A stretch of 64,000 bases of DNA. It comes from Argyresthia goedartella. Taxonomy: Eukaryota > Arthropoda > Insecta > Lepidoptera > Argyresthiidae. Under the pieces are notes generated by a model. That model was not told where the DNA came from, did no database searches, and saw only the letters and a list, made by a program, of their open reading frames with translations. Position numbers and translations under genes: made by a program. The stretch lies in assembly GCA_949825045.1 (NCBI GenBank), contig OX463818.1, forward strand, positions 29,776,906 to 29,840,905. The letters run 5' to 3'. Below, piece after piece: positions 11,757 to 23,434 of the stretch (its first letter is position 1; each line of letters opens with the position of its first letter).

Positions 11757-12592
11757 GTTCGACCGGTCGTTTCTCCGTCGGCCTTCCCTTTAAGGAAAGT
11801 CCTGAGCAACTCGGCGATTCACTTAAAGCCGCCACAAAAAGATTTATTAATCTAGAACGTAAGTTTAACAGATTCCCTGCTTTCAAGTCGCAATATGACG
11901 ATGTTATCAGCAACTATCTGTCAAAAGGTTACCTCGCTGAGATAACTGAGCCCAAAAACACTTCAGGGTTCACACTCCCGCATCATGGCGTATCAAAAGA
12001 AGATAGTGCCTCAACCAAACTTCGTGTCGTGTTAGATGCTAGTGCCAAAACGCAATCTGGCCCCTCGTTGAACGATATCTTACATACAGGCCCGCCACTT
12101 CAAACTGAATTATTCAATATATTATTAAATTTTCGCTTGCATGAGGTCGCGATCACCGCGGACATTAAACAAATGTATTAAAAGATCAAGGTACAGGAAG
12201 AAGATAGACCGTATCAACAGAGATCATTTACCGCTTCGATCCTCGCGAAACGCTCCGCTATTTCACCTTTCAAAGAGTCTGTTTCGGTTTGTGTGTGAGC
12301 CCCTATCTGGCCATTCGCACTTATCCTATCGCCGCTAAGTTCGCTCTCCGCGATCTTTATATTGATGATATCGCCAGCTCTTTCACTACAACCGAAGAAG
12401 CTGTGGCCGCTACTCGCGAAATTATACAAAAATTCATTGCAGGTGGCTTCGAGATGGTAAAATAGAGTAGTAATTCTCATGACGTACTGTCAAGTATCCC
12501 AGCGTCACATCGTCTTACTGACCCCGTAGACCTCAGTAAAGACGAATCTCTCAAAATCTTAGGTCTCAAATGGCTCCCTTGTTCGGACTACT
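11757..12592 (+). pseudogene. BEL/Pao reverse transcriptase, broken
   Basis: Translation shows LRVVLDASAKT and GPSLNDILHTGPPL, hallmarks of the BEL RT, then AITADIKQMY followed by an in-frame TAA (12179-12181). A frameshift near 12218 leads to a frame with FDPRETLRYFTFQRV and the catalytic LYIDDIASS. A second stop, TAG at 12463-12465, replaces what is normally Trp. Both active-site Asp residues survive, but the protein cannot be made in one piece. Confidence 0.9.
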
Positions 12593-13600
12593 TCATGTTT
12601 GCCGTTTTGCCAACTGACCCAAATTGTCCTAAAAGAGTCATGCTCTCGACTGTCGCCCAGTTATTGTTAATGCAAAACTCCTCATTAAGGAGCTTTGGAG
12701 CCGATGAGTTCATTGGGATGAAGTTCCACCCCAAGATTCTGGTCGCAATTTCGGTCGGAATTACCTTTCCTATCTGAATTAATATTTCCGCGATTTTTAG
12801 GGTTTTCAGATGGATCTACTAACTCGCTTTTAGGCTACTGCGATGCGAGCGAGAAGGCCTTTGGTGCGGTTGTTTATCTTCACACGGTTGATGAAGATGG
12901 CAAGGTTTCATGCACGCTGATATGTGCCAAGTCAAAGGTTGCCCCTGTCAAAATTGTAACCTTAGTTCGTCTCGAGCTATGCTCAGCGTTACTTCTCGCT
13001 AAACTAATGCGCACTGTGCTTGACAATTTCACTCCTCGCTGTCATTTCAAAAACATTATCGCTTTCTCAGACTCAACTATAGCGCTCCACTGGATATATT
13101 CATCACCGCATCGTTTTCAAACATTCGTGGCCAACCGAGTATCTAAAATCCAGTGTTTGTTAACAGCGGAGCATTATCATCATATTGCTGGAGGTGATAA
13201 CCCAGCTGACTGTCTCTCTCGCGGTCTCACTCCATCGCAACTTCTCTCTCACCCATTGTGGTTCCATGGCCCACCGGGGGCACTGCTACCGGAAGTATCA
13301 TGGCATGTGACGTCATTCAAACCAGACCCGGTCGTCTCCATGTCGGAAGTAAAGTCTGTCACGCTCGCTACTACTACCGAACCCGAAGAGGTTCCTTTCC
13401 TATGTCAACTCGCATCCAAGTTCTCATCTTGGCCTAAACTCGTACGTGTCGTAGTGTACCTCTATCGAATGCTAAAGTAGCTACCACGCAATACATTGAT
13501 TTTCGCGTCTGATCTCGACTTTGCCGAATCCAAGTTGATGTTGGCATTGCAGACAGAGCATTTTGGCGTTGAACTAAAGAACTTAAAAGGTAAAAGAGCT
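12593..13600 (+). pseudogene. BEL/Pao RNase H region
   Basis: The palm-to-RNase H connection has LKWLPCSDYF just upstream. The RNase H core is spread over frames near 12780-13000 (GYCDASEKAFGAVVY, first acidic residue, and RLELCSALLLAKL, the Glu) and 13007-13480 (IIAFSDSTIALHWI and HIAGGDNPADCLSRG). The acidic residues are present. The frame changes around 12775 and 13480. The enzyme would remove template RNA during reverse transcription. Confidence 0.88.
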
Positions 13601-13722
13601 TGCCCAAGGCATATCAAAAAATGAAAACTATTTGTCCACAATGGACTGATTCTCGTTGGTGGGCGCCTAGGTAACTCGGATTTATCATTTGAGCATCAAA
13701 ATCTAAGATTATATTACCTCGC

Positions 13723-14440
13723 ATGGATTATATCGTTAATCTATTAGTAGATTACTATCACCGCAAAAATTGTCACACCGGTGCTAATGTCACTCTGAAT
13801 CTTTTAAGACAGCGCTATTGGATTATCACCGGTCGTATAACAGTCCGCTCACGGATAGACCAGTTTAATTTCTGTTTCCGCGTCCGTCCGAAACCATTAA
13901 CGCCTCTCATGACTTACCCGCAGTTAGGGTTTAGTTAGTTCCAAAGGCATTCTTGAAAACAGGTTGCGACTATGCAGGCCCTCTGAATATTACTCGCAAA
14001 CGCGCATGGGGCGTTCGTAGTCAAAAGGCGTACATATGTCTATTTGTCTGTATAACAACACGCGCTATTCACATAGATTTACTAACTGATTTAAGCACGT
14101 CTTGCTTTGTCGCCGCATTTCAACGATTTATTTCTAGACGTGGTCCTGTACAGGAAATGCACACCGACAATGCAACATGTTTTACCGGTGCAAATTCATA
14201 TTTTCAGGAATTTTATTAATTTATTACGTCATCAGAATTTAAAACCGCCCTTGCCCACGAATTATCTGAGTACAAAATTAACTGCAAATTCTTACCACCC
14301 AACGCACCGCATTTTAGCGCTTGGGAATCGCTTATAAAATCGGTTAAATCTCATTTATACCGCGTGATAGGGTCTGAGATCCTTACTTATGAAGAGCTAA
14401 GTACTGTACTTTGCCAGATAGAAAGTGTAGTCAATTCGCG
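13723..14440 (+). pseudogene. BEL/Pao integrase, broken
   Basis: The HHCC-type region lies at 13723-13938 (YYHRKNCHTGANVTLNLLRQ), but its two Cys positions are not clear. The catalytic core at 13953-14219 contains CDYAGPLNI (first Asp) and MHTDNATCFTGA (second Asp). After a stop near 14217 the frame with NAPHFSAWESLIKSVKSHL supplies the third acidic residue (Glu). Core residues survive while frames do not. Integrase would join the cDNA to chromosomal DNA and create the 5-bp duplication. Confidence 0.88.
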
Positions 14441-14469
14441 ACCACTTTGTGAGAAGCTGAGTCAGGATT

Positions 14470-14862
14470 TTGCGGAAATGTTACTGTCCGAATAATTTTC
14501 TCACTTTCACTTCGCTGAAGTATCTACCGGCCGCACCTGTCGGTGACCGTCCGATACATTTACTCGAACGCTACAAATTGTTTGGCAAAATGGTACAATC
14601 TTTCTGGGATCGTTGGTCCCTAGAATATATTAACTCTTTACAAGTTCGAGAAAAATGGAAACAACCTGGGTCCAATATAAGTATTGGCACAATAGTCTTG
14701 GTAATTCAAGAAAATAAATTTTCATCGCTTCAATGGGAACTAGGTGTCATCACGGCGGTACACCCGGGTAGAGATGGAGTCGTCAGGGTTGCTACTGTAA
14801 AAACTTATAGAGGTCTCTTCAAGAGACCAGTTATCCGCTTGTGTACATTACCGTCTCAGTAA
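14470..14862 (+). pseudogene. BEL/Pao C-terminal DUF5641-like domain
   Basis: Open frame with YLPAAPVGDRPI, then RWSLEYINSLQVREKW and a small barrel-like end (GTIVLVIQEN, WELGVITAVHPG, LFKRPVIRLCTLP). This is the domain that follows integrase in BEL/Pao polyproteins, and its final residues end just before the polypurine tract. The frame from 14506 is intact to its stop. A second, separate copy of this domain lies at 44916-45272 on the minus strand. Confidence 0.88.
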
Positions 14863-14970
14863 AAGACTCAATTCTCCTAATATTTATAAGTGCTAATAGT
14901 TATTTTATATGTTTTATTATTATTTTTCTTTATTTCTTTTGAAAGTTTTTCCTTTCAAAGCCGGGGAATA

Positions 14971-15409
14971 TGAATACGCGGGCTACATAGAATAAATACT
15001 CTTTTAGCCGACATAGGTTGCTTAACTCATTTCCCATCTCTACTGTCATTCATTCGCAAAATTAAAAACTTATAATTTCAGTCTTTCATCTCGTTCTGAC
15101 TCTCGAGTCGCGAACAAGCCGTTCTCAAAATTGTTGCTTAGTGTTCGCACCGCGTTTGCGCATATCTAATTAAAATCTCGTATTTGCCTTTTTTACCACT
15201 GGATTCCTACTAATTATAAGGTGTACACTCATTGGTCATATACAACAACTCACCTAACACAACATTACACTAACATAAGTGCCCTCGCAGTGTCGATCCA
15301 GTCATTGGTATGTACCTTTCATAATTTTCATTTTCTTCGATTGATTTCCCTTAATTTCCTGTCGAACTATTCTCCGCATTGATCTCACAGCCACCAGGCT
15401 GCGGGATCA
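14971..15409 (+). repeat. 3' LTR of the BEL/Pao element
   Basis: It starts TGAATACGCGGGCTACATAG and ends GCTGCGGGATCA, immediately followed by GTTGT, the same five bases that precede the 5' LTR. The LTR is 439 bp against 435 bp for the 5' copy. Confidence 0.93.
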
Positions 15410-15640
15410 GTTGTTATTATTTATTCGTGCATATTATTTCTAACAATTAATATTGTAATATTTGTATAAGTTACATACAAACATTTTTTTAAAGAGATCT
15501 TAGAATCAATCTGTGGAAGTTTCTTCGCCCTCCTTCTTCTTAAGTGGTCCAATGTATAGAATAGAACAAAAAATACGTTTACTAAGTATATGTATATTTA
15601 TTACTATAGACTTATAAATATCTCCAGTAAAAATTACATT
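15410..15640 (+). mobile_element. LINE 3' end, second half
   Basis: Continuation of the LINE fragment at 8090-8195: TATTATTTATTCGTGC, then AAAGAGATCT and AATCAATCTGTGGAAGTTTC, the conserved 3' untranslated block also found at 37632, 46650, 57750 and 63830. The BEL element sits between the two halves. Confidence 0.8.
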
Positions 15641-16391
15641 TAGACCTTGACTTTGACATTGAATTTTTATTACTATACCTTTTCAATAAATGATATCTGG
15701 AAAACAATTGAGTTCCAGAAGCTGAAACATTTAGGACCCTAATTATCCCCCAAAAAAAAAACGCTTTCTAAAGTCTAGCCATCGTGGGTGCACTGTGTCT
15801 CTGGCACCCCATATGGGTAGGTTGTGACGCTATGTTTTATTACTGTAAGAAGTATTATATGTACGTAAAATTTATAGTTATAATGCCTCACCGTAAGGTA
15901 ATTCTGAAAGTAAAACATAAGAAGTTATAACATCATTGAGGTTATCATTGTAGCCCTCGCTGAATGAAATCTGCAAAACAAATAAAGAATGATATTACTT
16001 CTTATGTGGTTTATTATTATAAATGTATCGAGTAGTTATAACTCATTCAATATTTACCGTAGCAAAAGTACGAAAATCCCAAGAAACAAATACTTCCGTA
16101 CCATCTTCAATTACAGTGATCCTAATGCACTGTTCTGTGGTTTCTACCCTCTGGCTTCAATCATTTCTTCATATTGCATGCTGTTGGAAGTATTAATTGA
16201 AAATTACTTTCTTGATGATTTGAAACGAATCCTTTGGATACAGTTTAGGCCTGACGAATATCAATAACGAAAACCACGTTTAGGCAGAAATTGTGTAATT
16301 GTCACGGAAAAAATAATAATTTAATCGAATATCAAATATAAGATGTCTAACCTTAGTCAATTAATAACTTAGCTTCAACTCAGCCTAAAAT

Positions 16392-16430
16392 ATAATAACT
16401 CAGTCTCAAAATTTGAGGCTGAGTTATTAT
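16392..16430. repeat. 39-nt near-perfect palindrome
   Basis: The sequence starts ATAATAACTCAG and ends CTGAGTTATTAT, with a TCTCAAA / TTTGAGG core. Only one or two positions break the symmetry. The upstream AACTCAGCCTAAAATA adds a third, direct copy of the arm motif. Confidence 0.75.
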
Positions 16431-17088
16431 CAGAAATGCAAGAAATAGTTATGTGGTCAATTTAACTTCTGACGATTTTAATTTTTTTGACGATTTTAAT
16501 TTTTTTTTGGGTTCATAAAAGGAAAAAAGGAATCATCATAGGATCACTTCGTTGTCCATCCGTCTGTGAAAACCTTTTTTCTTAGGAAGGCGTAGAGGTA
16601 TCGTTTTGAAATGAATATCGATTATTAAAGTCGTAGTCTCTTGAAGTTGTGAAATATCAAATTGTATAGGCCACCGCAATAAAAAGATACCGTTGGTCTC
16701 ACAATTTTGCTGAATTTCCTTGATACTCGAATACCGCAGGAGGCCGGCGCTGCTACGTTCGTGATTTGAAAAGATTGTATGTTTTCTTTAGAAAACCGGG
16801 GAAGTACCGTTACTTTGCTTTTAAAACTATTTATTCCAAGTCAAAATAGTAAAAGTAGCAAAGGAAAGTAAATTATAAAGAATACAATATAAGGCCCTGC
16901 TTAGGTTAGAATTTTTTTTTTAATTGCTAAATACTTTTCTGACTATTTTCTGGTTTCCTGCCACGTTTTCCTATCAGTTTCTATCTATTTTCTGTTTATG
17001 TATTTACCTATTCATTAGGCACTGAGCAAAATGAATGAAGTAGGGCACTATAGTAATAGGTTGCAATTCCTCAATAAGCCAGAATTGT

Positions 17089-17472
17089 TTGTTACGCAGA
17101 GCCTGCCACCAACCAGATAGTAAGATGACGACCCGCAGAATGGATGCTGACCAACAGATGGCCAAGTTTCAACAGAATATAACTGAAGCCGAAGAGATCA
17201 ACAATCGCCTACTAGCAAAAGGGGATGAAACAAACTTTGAGTTGAGACGATTAAAAGAAAAAAACTACCAGCTGATTGAGGAGGTAACTAGTCTGCAAGC
17301 AACGTGTGAGGAATCTCTAGTAGAGATTGACCGGCTGGAACTACTCATAAAGAATTTCGAAAGTATTCAGGATGACCTTTATTCTACCCGGGATCGATGC
17401 AGGCTTCTCGAACAACAACTACCTAGTCGGTCCATAAGTTCTGTCACAAATATTTTGCCGCATAGTAAATAA
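17089..17472 (+). CDS. Possible coiled-coil ORF, function unknown
   Basis: A 127-codon open frame. Residues ~25-110 are rich in Glu, Lys, Leu and Gln with heptad-like spacing (ELRRLKEKNYQLIEEVTSL), which predicts a coiled coil. The likely start is ambiguous: the first ATG is at 17089, a second in-frame one is at residue 13. It could be the coiled-coil part of a LINE ORF1, an exon of a host gene, or chance. There is no RNA-binding or zinc motif to decide. A weaker coiled-coil-like reading continues at about 18236-18324. Confidence 0.3.
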   Translation: MLRRACHQPDSKMTTRRMDADQQMAKFQQNITEAEEINNRLLAKGDETNFELRRLKEKNYQLIEEVTSLQATCEESLVEIDRLELLIKNFESIQDDLYSTRDRCRLLEQQLPSRSISSVTNILPHSK

Positions 17473-18580
17473 TACCAAGTTTTATTTTATTTAATACTAT
17501 ATATGGTTTGATAGCTCATTAAATACTGATAAATTAGAACGATTATTGGATTTAAATGCTTAAAGCCATATTACACAAATGCTAGTTTCTTCAGAGATTT
17601 TGCACTTTTTTACCCAATCAAAAATACGGACGTGATTCACTTTATCTTTTTTCCATGACTCTTAAAACCTTTCAAACTTACATGAGATTTTAGTCAGAAC
17701 CCTCCCTGAACCCGTTACCTTCATTTTGAAGCATAAGATAACTAAGTCTGGGTAAAACTAATTTTCATATTCACATTTTACGTAGTGTACTTGTTGCCCA
17801 CAAGATCATTTTTATACGTTTTTCTGACAACGTAAAAAGTACGTAAAGTTCTCTTTGGGAGCAGTTGGAACTGAAAGCTAACAGAAAATCAAATGCTAGT
17901 TGTTAACCATGGTCTAAAATCGAGGTTTCAGAATAAATAAAAAAATCCTTGTTGGTTATCTGGAACACTGTTTTTTATTAAATTTGTGGTAAGTGGTATT
18001 TTTGTCAGTTGCGGCGTGTTTTGGGTTCGCGATTGTCTCAAGTTATAAGGTTTTTTGTCATATTGCGATAATCGTACAAAATTTATTGTATTGCAATTTG
18101 ATTCGTATAAAATAAGCTTTTTAATCATGTATAATACGAATAAGAAAAAGTTTATTGCTGAGTTTTATCTATCAAAAACCTTGTGACAGAACTTAAGGAC
18201 CGACTATGTATATAAAGCAAACGACCAAATAGCTGAATTACAATTGGAAAAAGCAACTATCGAAAATGTTCACAATGCTATCCTACATCATGAGCTGGAG
18301 ATGGAAAATATAAGTGCAGAATGATGATAGCGAAGCCATCTGACAGCTGAAGAGAATTCTGGTTAATATGAGCATTTTCTCCAGTTTTTTGCACCACCGC
18401 ACAACCTAACTACGTAATTAAAACATAATTTTATGTTATATTTACTATTAGGTACTATCTTTTACTAGTAGAAAATATCTATATGAATCTTAATTAATTA
18501 ATCTTAATAAATCTTGATGCTCGAACCAATACACGATAAAAATCTAATAAAAATAAACAAAGGAGAAGGCTCAAAATGCC

Positions 18581-18874
18581 CAAAAAACACCCAGGCCCGG
18601 CGCAAACGAAACTGAACTCAAATAATAGGTGTAATTCAGTTTTTAAATAATCCATGGGAGACATGATCGAAATCGATGGCTAAGTGCGTAAAATTGCTAT
18701 TCGAGTTCTTACAGGCATCATGTGTACTAATATTTTAATAGAACTAACAATAATTTTACCAGAAATTTCGCGCACTTAGCCATCGATTTCGATAATGTCT
18801 CCCATGGATAATTTTATCACTCAAATATATCTATTATTTTAAGTTTTGTTTGTGCCGGGCCTGGGTGTTTTTTG
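18581..18874. mobile_element. Foldback (MITE-like) element, ~104-bp arms
   Basis: Outer arms 18581-18613 and 18842-18874 pair with two mismatches (33 bp; ACACCCAGGCCCGG core). Inner arms 18651-18688 and 18771-18808 pair with one mismatch (38 bp; CCATGGGAGACAT core). The segments between also align loosely, so the whole unit folds into one hairpin with an 82-nt loop. Two mismatches would be G-U pairs in RNA. There is no coding capacity. It could be a non-autonomous DNA transposon or a long-hairpin RNA source. I found no clear target duplication. Confidence 0.85.
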
Positions 18875-19713
18875 AGCTTTATCTTTTTAACACAAACTTA
18901 AAATTCTTAGAAAACAATAAAAACCTATTTTTTGTAAACAAGTTCACAAAGACATAACTTGGTGATATGGGTCAACTTAAAATTAATTTCTGTAGAATGT
19001 CGTCGTTATATGGCTTCATTGATCATTAGTTTCGTAGTATCGTTGCTTGATATATTTTCTTTATTTTTGTCACTGATCTCGTTATGCAGATTATTGCTAT
19101 TTTAGCTTCCAACGCATTATTATTTTTATTTTCTTATGAATCCACGTTCCGTTTTGGTCTCTTATGACTGTTTCTAGATGATGATGCGCTTTGCAGTTTT
19201 GAGCTCTTCCGTTTTGTTACATTTTTTAGAATTTATTTGAAGAATGTCTCATTAGCGGCAATAGTATAACTTCTGTCACATTCATAAATGAGTATAAAAA
19301 ATAGACCCAAAACATTTTTAAACAGCTTTAGGCTTATTTTTGGGCCTTCGCCTCTCGCACTTCCCGACCAAGAACATTGTGTTAAAAATATCTGGTGAAG
19401 AAAACGTCCACAAGTAGATAAGCGCAACTTGAGGCCTTTCCTGGTTTAAAAAAGATGCTGTATTGCTGACTTTAATTCTGCTTTCATGTCGTTGTCAGTA
19501 AGCAGATCTTCAAAATTAGAATGTTCGGCTAAACTGGTTTAAAGCAGAATGCTTTATTTTTCAAATTTAACGTCACAACCGCTGAGGATTGTTTCGTTAT
19601 CATGTGTTCAAATTTCACAGAAAATTCAGTGTTTTGGTTTCCTATGATTATATTTTGATTTTTTAACATTTATTGTTGATTTTTGTATATCTCCATTTGA
19701 TTCGTTGTAATAT

Positions 19714-20588
19714 TTATGAGTTCCGAAGTTTCGGTAACTTGTCCTTGTCACCATCTAATGTAGCAGGTTCATTGCCATCGTTTGAAAACGCGGGTGGAAT
19801 ATTTTGTTCTAATAAAACAGATAGCTCTTGGCTTGTTACCTGAAATAAATAAAATTTGAATGTAAAAAGCTACTTAAATAGTTCATTGAAACAGGCAAAA
19901 CCTTTAAAAGGCGTCATTTTGTATATAGTAGAATAAGCAAAAAGGTAGAAATAATGTTTTGGAAAAAAAACAAGCTACCATTATTACGATATTTAGAATA
20001 CAAATAATAATGAATTTATCGCTGTTTTGAGACTAAAAGAAACAGTCTCACACTCGCGCGCAACATGTTCAAAGGCTTTGGTGTAGGGATGCCCTACACT
20101 GAATCAAACTACAGTATAATATTTTAATGGTGAAATGTAAGTTCTTTTCCTATCCTCGTTTAGAGATCATAAACGATTTAGCGTTATTTTGTGTAAAATA
20201 TCCAAAAAATAAACAGGTAAAAAGTGTTAACCTGGTTTAGCATTGTATTAAATTCATGGATTTGTCGCACTGGCACTTGCTCCTCCCACTGTTGGTAAGG
20301 CCGCCGGCGTCGCCGCCGCTGCCGAGTCCTCATCAAGTTCTGTTGTGGAACAATCTAGCATTTCTCTAAGTATTTGTTCGGCTATTTCTTAAGTTTGTAT
20401 ATTTTCTCGTTTGACAACGTATCCAATTACAGACCATTCGGGTTTTGGGATAGAGTCTTCAATTTTAGAATATTTTTTGCTTATGAGGCCAGTGAAAAAT
20501 CCCTTGCTTTTCCCATCCTGATGGACAAATGGAAAACTCTCCCCTATTTGTTCTCCCATTTATCGTTTTTATTATTTTAAAAGGCATC
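19714..20588 (-). pseudogene. Host-like two-exon gene relic (DUF4806-type N-terminus?)
   Basis: A candidate exon at 20588-20232 follows a good splice acceptor (CTTTTGTTTGCAG). It starts with ATG (20587) and reads FKIIKTINGR and SICPSGWEKQGIFHWP, resembling the start of arthropod DUF4806-type proteins. A one-base frame change near 20465 leads to PKPEWSVIGYVVKRENIQT, an in-frame TAA at 20389-20391, then EIAEQILREML. A further frame (PYQQWEEQVPVRQIHEFN) reaches a GT donor at 20231-20230. The terminal exon 19839-19714 follows ATTTCAG, continues that frame and ends TAA, with AATAAA about 40 bases on (19674-19669). The broken frames suggest a pseudogene. The family call is tentative, the splice structure moderately good. 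Confidence 0.5.
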
Positions 20589-21839
20589 CTGCAAACAAAA
20601 GACATCATTAGTTCAGTAATATTAAATAATACTCTCCACCCGCTGACACCCGAGCGAGTGAAGCTCGCGCCCGTATTTAGCGCTTTTGAATACTTAACAA
20701 TAATTATTGTACAGAAATACATACATACACACACACAAACAAACAAAGAAAAAAACCTCTCGTTTAATTATAAATTAATTTACGCACAAGTTTAACATGT
20801 CCTAGTTTTGGAGAAAACTTTTTTTTGTTTGTTTAGCTAACGATTTAAGGGGGCTTTTTAAGGGTTTAACAAAGATCACGGATCTCTAAAACATTGATTC
20901 AAAGAAGAGGTAAAAAGTCACATAATAACACCTGAAGTAACAATACATCAGAAATAGCAGCTCTTTTGACAATATAAGCTGCATTAGAGAAATAAAATTC
21001 ACTTACAGATTTAAAAAGGTTAAAATTATCACTATTACTCACATAAGAGAATTATTTAAGCCTAATCTACGGGTTAAGGCTGCACTTTAAAAGACGTATT
21101 TTGAAATAAAATGTTAATATCCTAAAAAAATGTGATTATAATATAATAATTCTTTTCTGATAATTAAGGACCACTATCAACATTTACGTGGGCCAATTAG
21201 CATATATAATCGTATGGTTTATATAAACAACATGAAACTGATATTATTTTGTTTAGTCAATAAATAATATTTTTATTTTTATTTGGAATACTGATTAATT
21301 TATGGAGGCCTGACAAAACTACTTAAAATATCCTAAACATACACAGTAAACGTAAATGCGTTTAGAAATTACGTGTACATAAGAACTATAAAAGGCATAA
21401 TCACATTACTTACTTTAGAATATTGTTTACTGATGGCCGACGAATTTATCCATCATAACATCCAGAGAGTGCAGGGAAATGTTTGCTTGTCACAAACACA
21501 ACCCAATAAAATCACTTTTTGGCAAACTATTCATTCAATGAATATTTAGTTCGTTCAAAGGGAAGTGCCAGAGGGGCTTTATAATGGCGCTAATAGTTTC
21601 ATGCAGTTTCTGTAGCAGCTCTGTGCCACCATTAAAGAGTTGATATAGAACTAAGGGTTGCATAAAATTGTGCCCAAATTGCCGTATAGCTGCTGCAGAA
21701 AGTATGTAGTAGATTCTATAGCGCTTAAGTCTAGCACCTTGAGTTACAAAAAGATAGGCTCCAATGCTGTTAAGCAGCCAATTGAGTTAGCTGGGATAGA
21801 TAGGACAACAGATAATGATTCCCACTAAGGATCTAACTT
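20589..21839. other. No recognisable gene
   Basis: AT-rich sequence with short open frames only. Near 21584 on plus a brief reading (CSFCSSSVPP ... LCPNCR, interrupted by a stop) has paired cysteines like the start of a LINE ORF1 zinc finger, but it is too short to name. Confidence 0.4.
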
Positions 21840-22000
21840 AGACAGATTAACTACTTATATAAAACATTTACAACAATCTTAGCATAAAATAAATTGTCAA
21901 TTATCACACAAAACATCATTAATAAATTAATTTTATAAGTCCATAGAGAAAAAATAACAATTCTAAATTCTATTAAATGTCATACGATTACCTTAAACAA

Positions 22001-23353
22001 CTAGCTCTCATAAGAGTAATATTCAGACATGTCATAGGGAGTCATTTCAATTAGGTACAAGTTTAGTTTATTGAAGAACATAGAGCCTGTCAACATTTTT
22101 ATATCATTTGGGAGCTTATTATACACCCTAATTGCAGTTAATTTAGTAGAGCGAGTGTATGTCACTGTCCTGCTAAACGAAACCTGTAAGTCAAACCCAC
22201 GTCTTTCATTAATCCTACTACTTGGGCCTAGAGCTCTCGGTGGAAATTTTTCTGGATATCTTTGTACCAATTTACAAAGCTCGATTATGTAGAGAGCCGT
22301 GACGGTGTGAATTTTCAACTCCTTAAACGACGACCTACAGGATTCCATGGTCGAATTTATTCCATTTACGATGCGCACAGCTCTCTTCTGAAGGACAAAG
22401 ATCTTATTAATATCAGTGCTATTTCCCCATACTGACAATCCATATAGCATCCTGGATTGAAAAAATGCAAAGTATGCCTGCAAAGCGGCTTCCTTTGATG
22501 AAATTTGGACCAAGGATCGCAAGGCATAACAAAAACTACTTAATTTTCCTGCAATTACTTCCACGTGTTTCTTCCAGTTTAGATTGTAATCTGTGTAGAT
22601 GCCCAGAAATTTTGCATGAGGTACGAATTCTATTTTATTGCTGTTGTGTTCAATGTCTAGATGAGGCACATGAGTGTTGTAGTTACGGAAATGCAATAAT
22701 TTTGTTTTACTGACGTTTGTGCTTAGGTTATGCCGATTGAACCAATCTATTAGAATGCCAGTAGTTGTATTTATGATGTCGGGTAAATTTTCATAATCCC
22801 CACGTTTGAATTCAAAAAATACTGATACATCATCCGCAAATAAAATTACCTTATTTTTGATGAGAGATGGCAGGTGATTCACGTACAGCAAAAATAATAC
22901 TGGGCCCAAGATACTTCTTTGCGGGACGCCAACTGTGATCGGTCGATAGTTTGACTCTATTTCTTGGATTGTGTTATTTTTATTAATACTGGATAATATT
23001 ACACTCTGATGCCGATCCTCCATGTAAGATTTGAACCATTTAGATACTTCGCCTCGTAATCCATATCTATTTAATATGTCCAACATGATGCTATGGTCTA
23101 CATGGTCAAAAGCCTTGGACAAATCAAGCAATACCGTTATAACGTTGTGGTTGTCATCAAGAGATTCAGCCACAAAGTCAGCTAAATCAAATATTGCGTC
23201 TATAGTAGATAAGTCTCTTTGGAAACCAAATTGCTCTCTTTTTATAATTTTTTCAGAGCACAAGTATACCCTCAATTTCTCAGCCATAACCTTCTCAAAT
23301 ATTTTGGATAGTGCTGGAAGCAGGGAGATCGGTCGGTACTTCCCGACATCCAA
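22001..23353 (-). pseudogene. LINE ORF2, reverse transcriptase
   Basis: The 450-codon frame covers all RT motifs: YRPISLLPALSKIFEKVM, LLDLSKAFDHVDH (first catalytic Asp), VPQRSILGPVLFLLYVNHL and LFADDVSVFF (catalytic pair), then thumb motifs (AKFLGIYTDYNLNWKKHV, LQKRAVRIVNG). The usual VPQGS glycine is Arg here and the usual ND is NH, changes that may lower activity. The frame is open to its natural stop after YYSYES. The start Met is not the true start; the upstream frame is one base out of register. Confidence 0.9.
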
Positions 23354-23434
23354 CTTGTCCCCCCCTTTGTGGAACGGTTTGACATGTGCCTTTTTTAAAA
23401 TGGTTGGAAATATTCCCTCACTTAGAGACCGGTT

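Larger units (their letters stand above)
8196..15409 (+). mobile_element. BEL/Pao LTR retrotransposon with target duplication
   Basis: A 7214-bp element with LTRs at 8196-8630 and 14971-15409. Both begin TG and end CA, and the pair is flanked by a 5-bp target duplication GTTGT (8191-8195 and 15410-15414). The internal order is gag (DUF1759-like), zinc knuckles, A17-type protease, RT, RNase H, integrase and a DUF5641-like tail, which is the BEL/Pao order. A purine-rich tract (AAAGCCGGGGAATA) precedes the 3' LTR. A GTGCCTCCTGTGAGG block after the 5' LTR fits the usual BEL leader. Stops and frameshifts in gag and pol make it non-autonomous now. The LTRs differ by roughly 5% by eye, so it is not recent. 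Confidence 0.95.
15641..18580. other. Mostly unassigned DNA
   Basis: Two short open frames are noted. 15989-16267 (plus, 92 residues, hydrophobic start, no recognised family) is probably spurious. 17089-17472 is listed separately. A stretch near 18190-18324 (plus) again reads as a charged, heptad-like segment (ANDQIAELQLEKATIENV) and could belong with it. I see no RT, transposase or LTR here. Confidence 0.4.
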
